A stretch of DNA of 16,039 nt, taken from positions 1 through 16,039 of the forward strand of contig JBGQHM010000118.1 in the NCBI GenBank assembly GCA_041497995.1. The letters run 5' to 3'. Each line of letters opens with the position of its first letter. Position 1 is the stretch's first letter. Below the pieces are notes generated by a model. That model ran no database searches. It saw nothing but the letters and a program-made list of their open reading frames with translations, and was not told the origin of the DNA. This document shows positions 15,101 to 16,039 of the stretch, in pieces. Source of the DNA: DATKMS01 sp041497995 (GTDB lineage: Bacteria; Desulfobacterota; Binatia; HRBIN30). Both the position numbers and the translations under genes were made by a program.

Positions 15101-15211
15101 CCCTAACGCCAGGAGGATTACCCAAAATGCGGCCTTCAGCCGCTCGACGAGCAGCTGATCGGTCTTCTCGCGGATGGACTCGCGGTCAGCAAGGGCAGGT
15201 TGCGGGTGCAT
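12176..15211 (-). CDS. Six-TM hybrid sensor histidine kinase, PAS-PAS-HisKA-HATPase-REC-REC (BarA-like)
   Basis: 1011 residues from ATG 15211, chosen because it starts 20 bases after the upstream stop with AAGGA 11 bases before it; in-frame ATGs at 15256 and 15283 overlap the upstream gene. Six hydrophobic segments (about 28-42, 54-69, 80-100, 109-126, 128-150, 158-176) form a membrane sensor of unassigned type. PAS1 (about 203-318) and PAS2 (about 328-442) follow. HisKA has SEFLANVSHEIRTPMNGILG with His473, and HATPase (about 573-706) has NLVGNAIKF, DSGVGIP and GGTGLGLTIS. The first receiver (about 724-846) is degenerate: the acceptor Asp is Ala780 (ALIAVDQPGLDG) and the conserved Lys is Arg832. 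The second (about 880-996) is intact, with Asp930 in VLMDVQMPEMDG and Lys984. There is no HPt domain, so phosphorelay would need a separate Hpt protein. Confidence 0.95.
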   Translation of the reverse strand: MHPQPALADRESIREKTDQLLVERLKAAFWVILLALGLYALRDVRLMWAEVPQLYMIKLIEIAALVAVRLRLRDPRIWPRAVPLAVLTVSSIYVMTAASAILRHDITSTPLAFTVMAIASAALLPWGVRAQLASVVVAGAALLWNMYTVTGSHTATFGYPAVAMAVALIASLYVAYELQRYRIAIEERTLALHASEELLRQSEQHFRSLIEQGRDLITVVDVDGTIRYQSPSITRITGYGAEDLVGTNIFGLIHPDDHAEALTGFMRRVTHVGDEEPLLIRVRHTNGSWRLMETLASTLPEGSSLGPVVINSRDVTERQQAEVALRQSEERYRELLENATDMVYTHDLEGHFTSMNAAAERLIGYTRAEACARSIADIVAPEHLETAMQAALRQLAGETLPPYELDIITKDGRRLPVEVNTRLIHRDGVPVGVQGIARDVTARKRVEAQLQQAKDAAEAANRAKSEFLANVSHEIRTPMNGILGMTELALHTDLSSEQRECLDMVKESADYLLSVINDILDFSKVEAGKLDLDPIDFRLSQMLDDTLKPLAVRASQKGLRLTSSVNPALPNLLVGDDGRLRQVLVNLVGNAIKFTEAGDVMVEVGFAECDMPTAECGEGQPGMRIPQSAVDLHFSVRDSGVGIPPQKQELIFGAFAQADGSMARRYGGTGLGLTISSQLVELMGGRMWVESTVGCGSTFHFTVRLRAQTPNAHDVPPELSYLRGLRVLVVDADNANGRVLVDMLRMWQMDPTALDHGPAAPPLMQRASDEGAPFAVALIAVDQPGLDGVALIKQIQQHPTISAITLMALTSEERVGDAGRCQHFGVAACLRRPAQREELLRAFLLALGAPPDQSAETHAAVGVAEPATRSVPLQHDERRLHILLAEDNAVNQKLAVRLLEKRGHCVVVAPNGARAVALWEQQPFDVVLMDVQMPEMDGFEATAVIREREQRSGAHVPIIAMTAHAMKGDEARCLAAGMDGYVSKPVDAGKLLAIIEGATGDSAAAVGDGSV

Positions 15212-15230
15212 GTCGATACCGGTCCTTGTG

Positions 15231-16039
15231 TTATCGCGCTGCACCTTCGGCGGCATCGTCGGTGTTCGCAATGTTGGTGGCATCCTCGGTGGGTGGCGCG
15301 GTCGGGCCGCCCGGGGTAACGAGCGTTGCGATCACACTGAGCAGCCGCTGGGCGTCAATGGGCTTGCAGATGTAGCCGTCCATACCGGCAGCCAAGCAGC
15401 GCCCTTCGTCACCCTTCATGGCGTGGGCGGTCATCGCGATGATGGGGATGTGCGGACGCCGCTCTCGTTCTTCGTGAAGCGCCTCGTCTCGGGGCGACGC
15501 ATCACGCGGTGCACGCTCGCGACGTCGAATCTCCGCTGTGGCCTCCAGGCCATCCATCTCCGGCATCTGCACGTCCATCAGCACCACGTCGAACGGCTCG
15601 CGCTCGAAAGCTGCCACCGCTTGCGTGCCGGTCGCCGCCACCGAGACCGTGTGGCCGCGCTTCTCGAGGATGCGGACGGCCAGCCGCTGGTTCACGACGT
15701 TGTCCTCCGCCAGCAGCACGTGCAGCGGCACCGCGGCGCGCGTCGTGGCGGCTGATGTGTCCGTGCGCGCGTCAGCGCCGCCACCGTCGGCGGGCAGGGA
15801 ACGTAGCTCCGAGTGAGGGGAACGCTGGCCCACGGCGATGAGGATGGCGTCAAGAAGGTCTGATTGCGTGATCGGCTTGGTCACGTGGGTCGTCACGCCG
15901 AGGGCGTGGCAGCGGGCACCGTCGCCACTCCGTCCACCAGACGTGAGCATCATGATCGCGGCCCCCGCCAGCGCCGGCCGGCGTTGGATCTGTTCAGCGA
16001 CGGCGAAGCCATCGACGTCCGGCATAGTGGCGTCGAGCA
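15231..16039 (-). CDS. C-terminal part of a hybrid histidine kinase (REC-REC), N-terminus beyond window
   Basis: The frame is open at the right edge and ends at TAA 15231, with 269 codons visible. The first visible residues, LDATMPDVDGF, are the phosphorylation loop of a receiver that continues with MMLTSGG and THVTKPI, so its acceptor Asp, Thr and Lys are all present. After a linker rich in Ala, Asp and Thr comes a second complete receiver: VLLAEDNVVNQRLAV, VLMDVQMPEMDGLEAT, IIAMTAHAMKG and DGYICKP. This second receiver carries an Arg/Glu-rich insertion of about 15 residues between EIRRRERA and PHIPIIA compared with the neighbouring hybrid kinase. The arrangement and the closely similar C-terminal receivers suggest a tandem paralogue of the gene at 12176-15211, only 19 bp apart and probably co-transcribed. 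The missing part presumably holds sensor and kinase domains. Confidence 0.93.
   Translation of the reverse strand, partial: LDATMPDVDGFAVAEQIQRRPALAGAAIMMLTSGGRSGDGARCHALGVTTHVTKPITQSDLLDAILIAVGQRSPHSELRSLPADGGGADARTDTSAATTRAAVPLHVLLAEDNVVNQRLAVRILEKRGHTVSVAATGTQAVAAFEREPFDVVLMDVQMPEMDGLEATAEIRRRERAPRDASPRDEALHEERERRPHIPIIAMTAHAMKGDEGRCLAAGMDGYICKPIDAQRLLSVIATLVTPGGPTAPPTEDATNIANTDDAAEGAAR

Overview
The window is GC-rich bacterial DNA in which every convincing gene lies on the minus strand and every recognisable product is a signal-transduction protein. It holds about 18 PAS sensor domains, three complete or partial hybrid/histidine-kinase types, six receiver domains, two LuxR/NarL-type response regulators and one sigma-54 activator. 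No enzyme, transporter, rRNA, tRNA, CRISPR array or insertion sequence was recognised. The mixture of HisKA_3 kinases, BarA-like hybrid kinases, very long PAS arrays and sigma-54 enhancer-binding proteins fits a free-living, high-GC bacterium with a large signalling gene set, such as a deltaproteobacterium in the broad sense, an acidobacterium or a relative. The sequence alone does not fix the phylum.

In the direction of transcription (right to left) the order is as follows. First is the C-terminal end of a hybrid histidine kinase with two receivers (16039-15231). Nineteen bases later comes a complete six-TM PAS-PAS-HisKA-HATPase-REC-REC hybrid kinase (15211-12176). After a 276-bp gap there is a two-gene operon: a PAS-PAS-PAS HisKA_3 kinase with a truncated MHYT-like membrane anchor (11899-9830) and a NarL-type regulator (9833-9168). 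A 465-bp gap precedes a second operon of the same layout: a soluble PAS-HisKA_3 kinase (8702-7596) and a NarL-type regulator (7599-6916). Both operons join kinase and regulator by a 4-bp ATGA stop/start overlap. Next is a PAS-PAS-AAA+-Fis sigma-54-dependent activator (6707-4869), then a doubtful small ORF (4622-4290). Last is a large PAS-array protein (3756 to beyond base 1), open at the window edge.

The PAS-array gene is the most striking object. Two N-terminal PAS domains with a 143-residue period are followed by eight PAS modules with an exact 124-residue (372-bp) period, with no indel across the visible 2.9 kb. The non-coding DNA is also informative. A 24-bp element, identical at 22 positions, sits about 90 bp upstream of both the sigma-54 activator and the PAS-array gene. 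A good sigma-54 (-24/-12) promoter match with an upstream dyad lies between the activator and the array. A separate conserved element of about 45 bp lies upstream of both kinase-regulator operons.

A working model, which is inference, is that the two HisKA_3/NarL pairs and the sigma-54 activator form a local regulatory network whose target includes the PAS-array sensor. No output genes are visible in the window.
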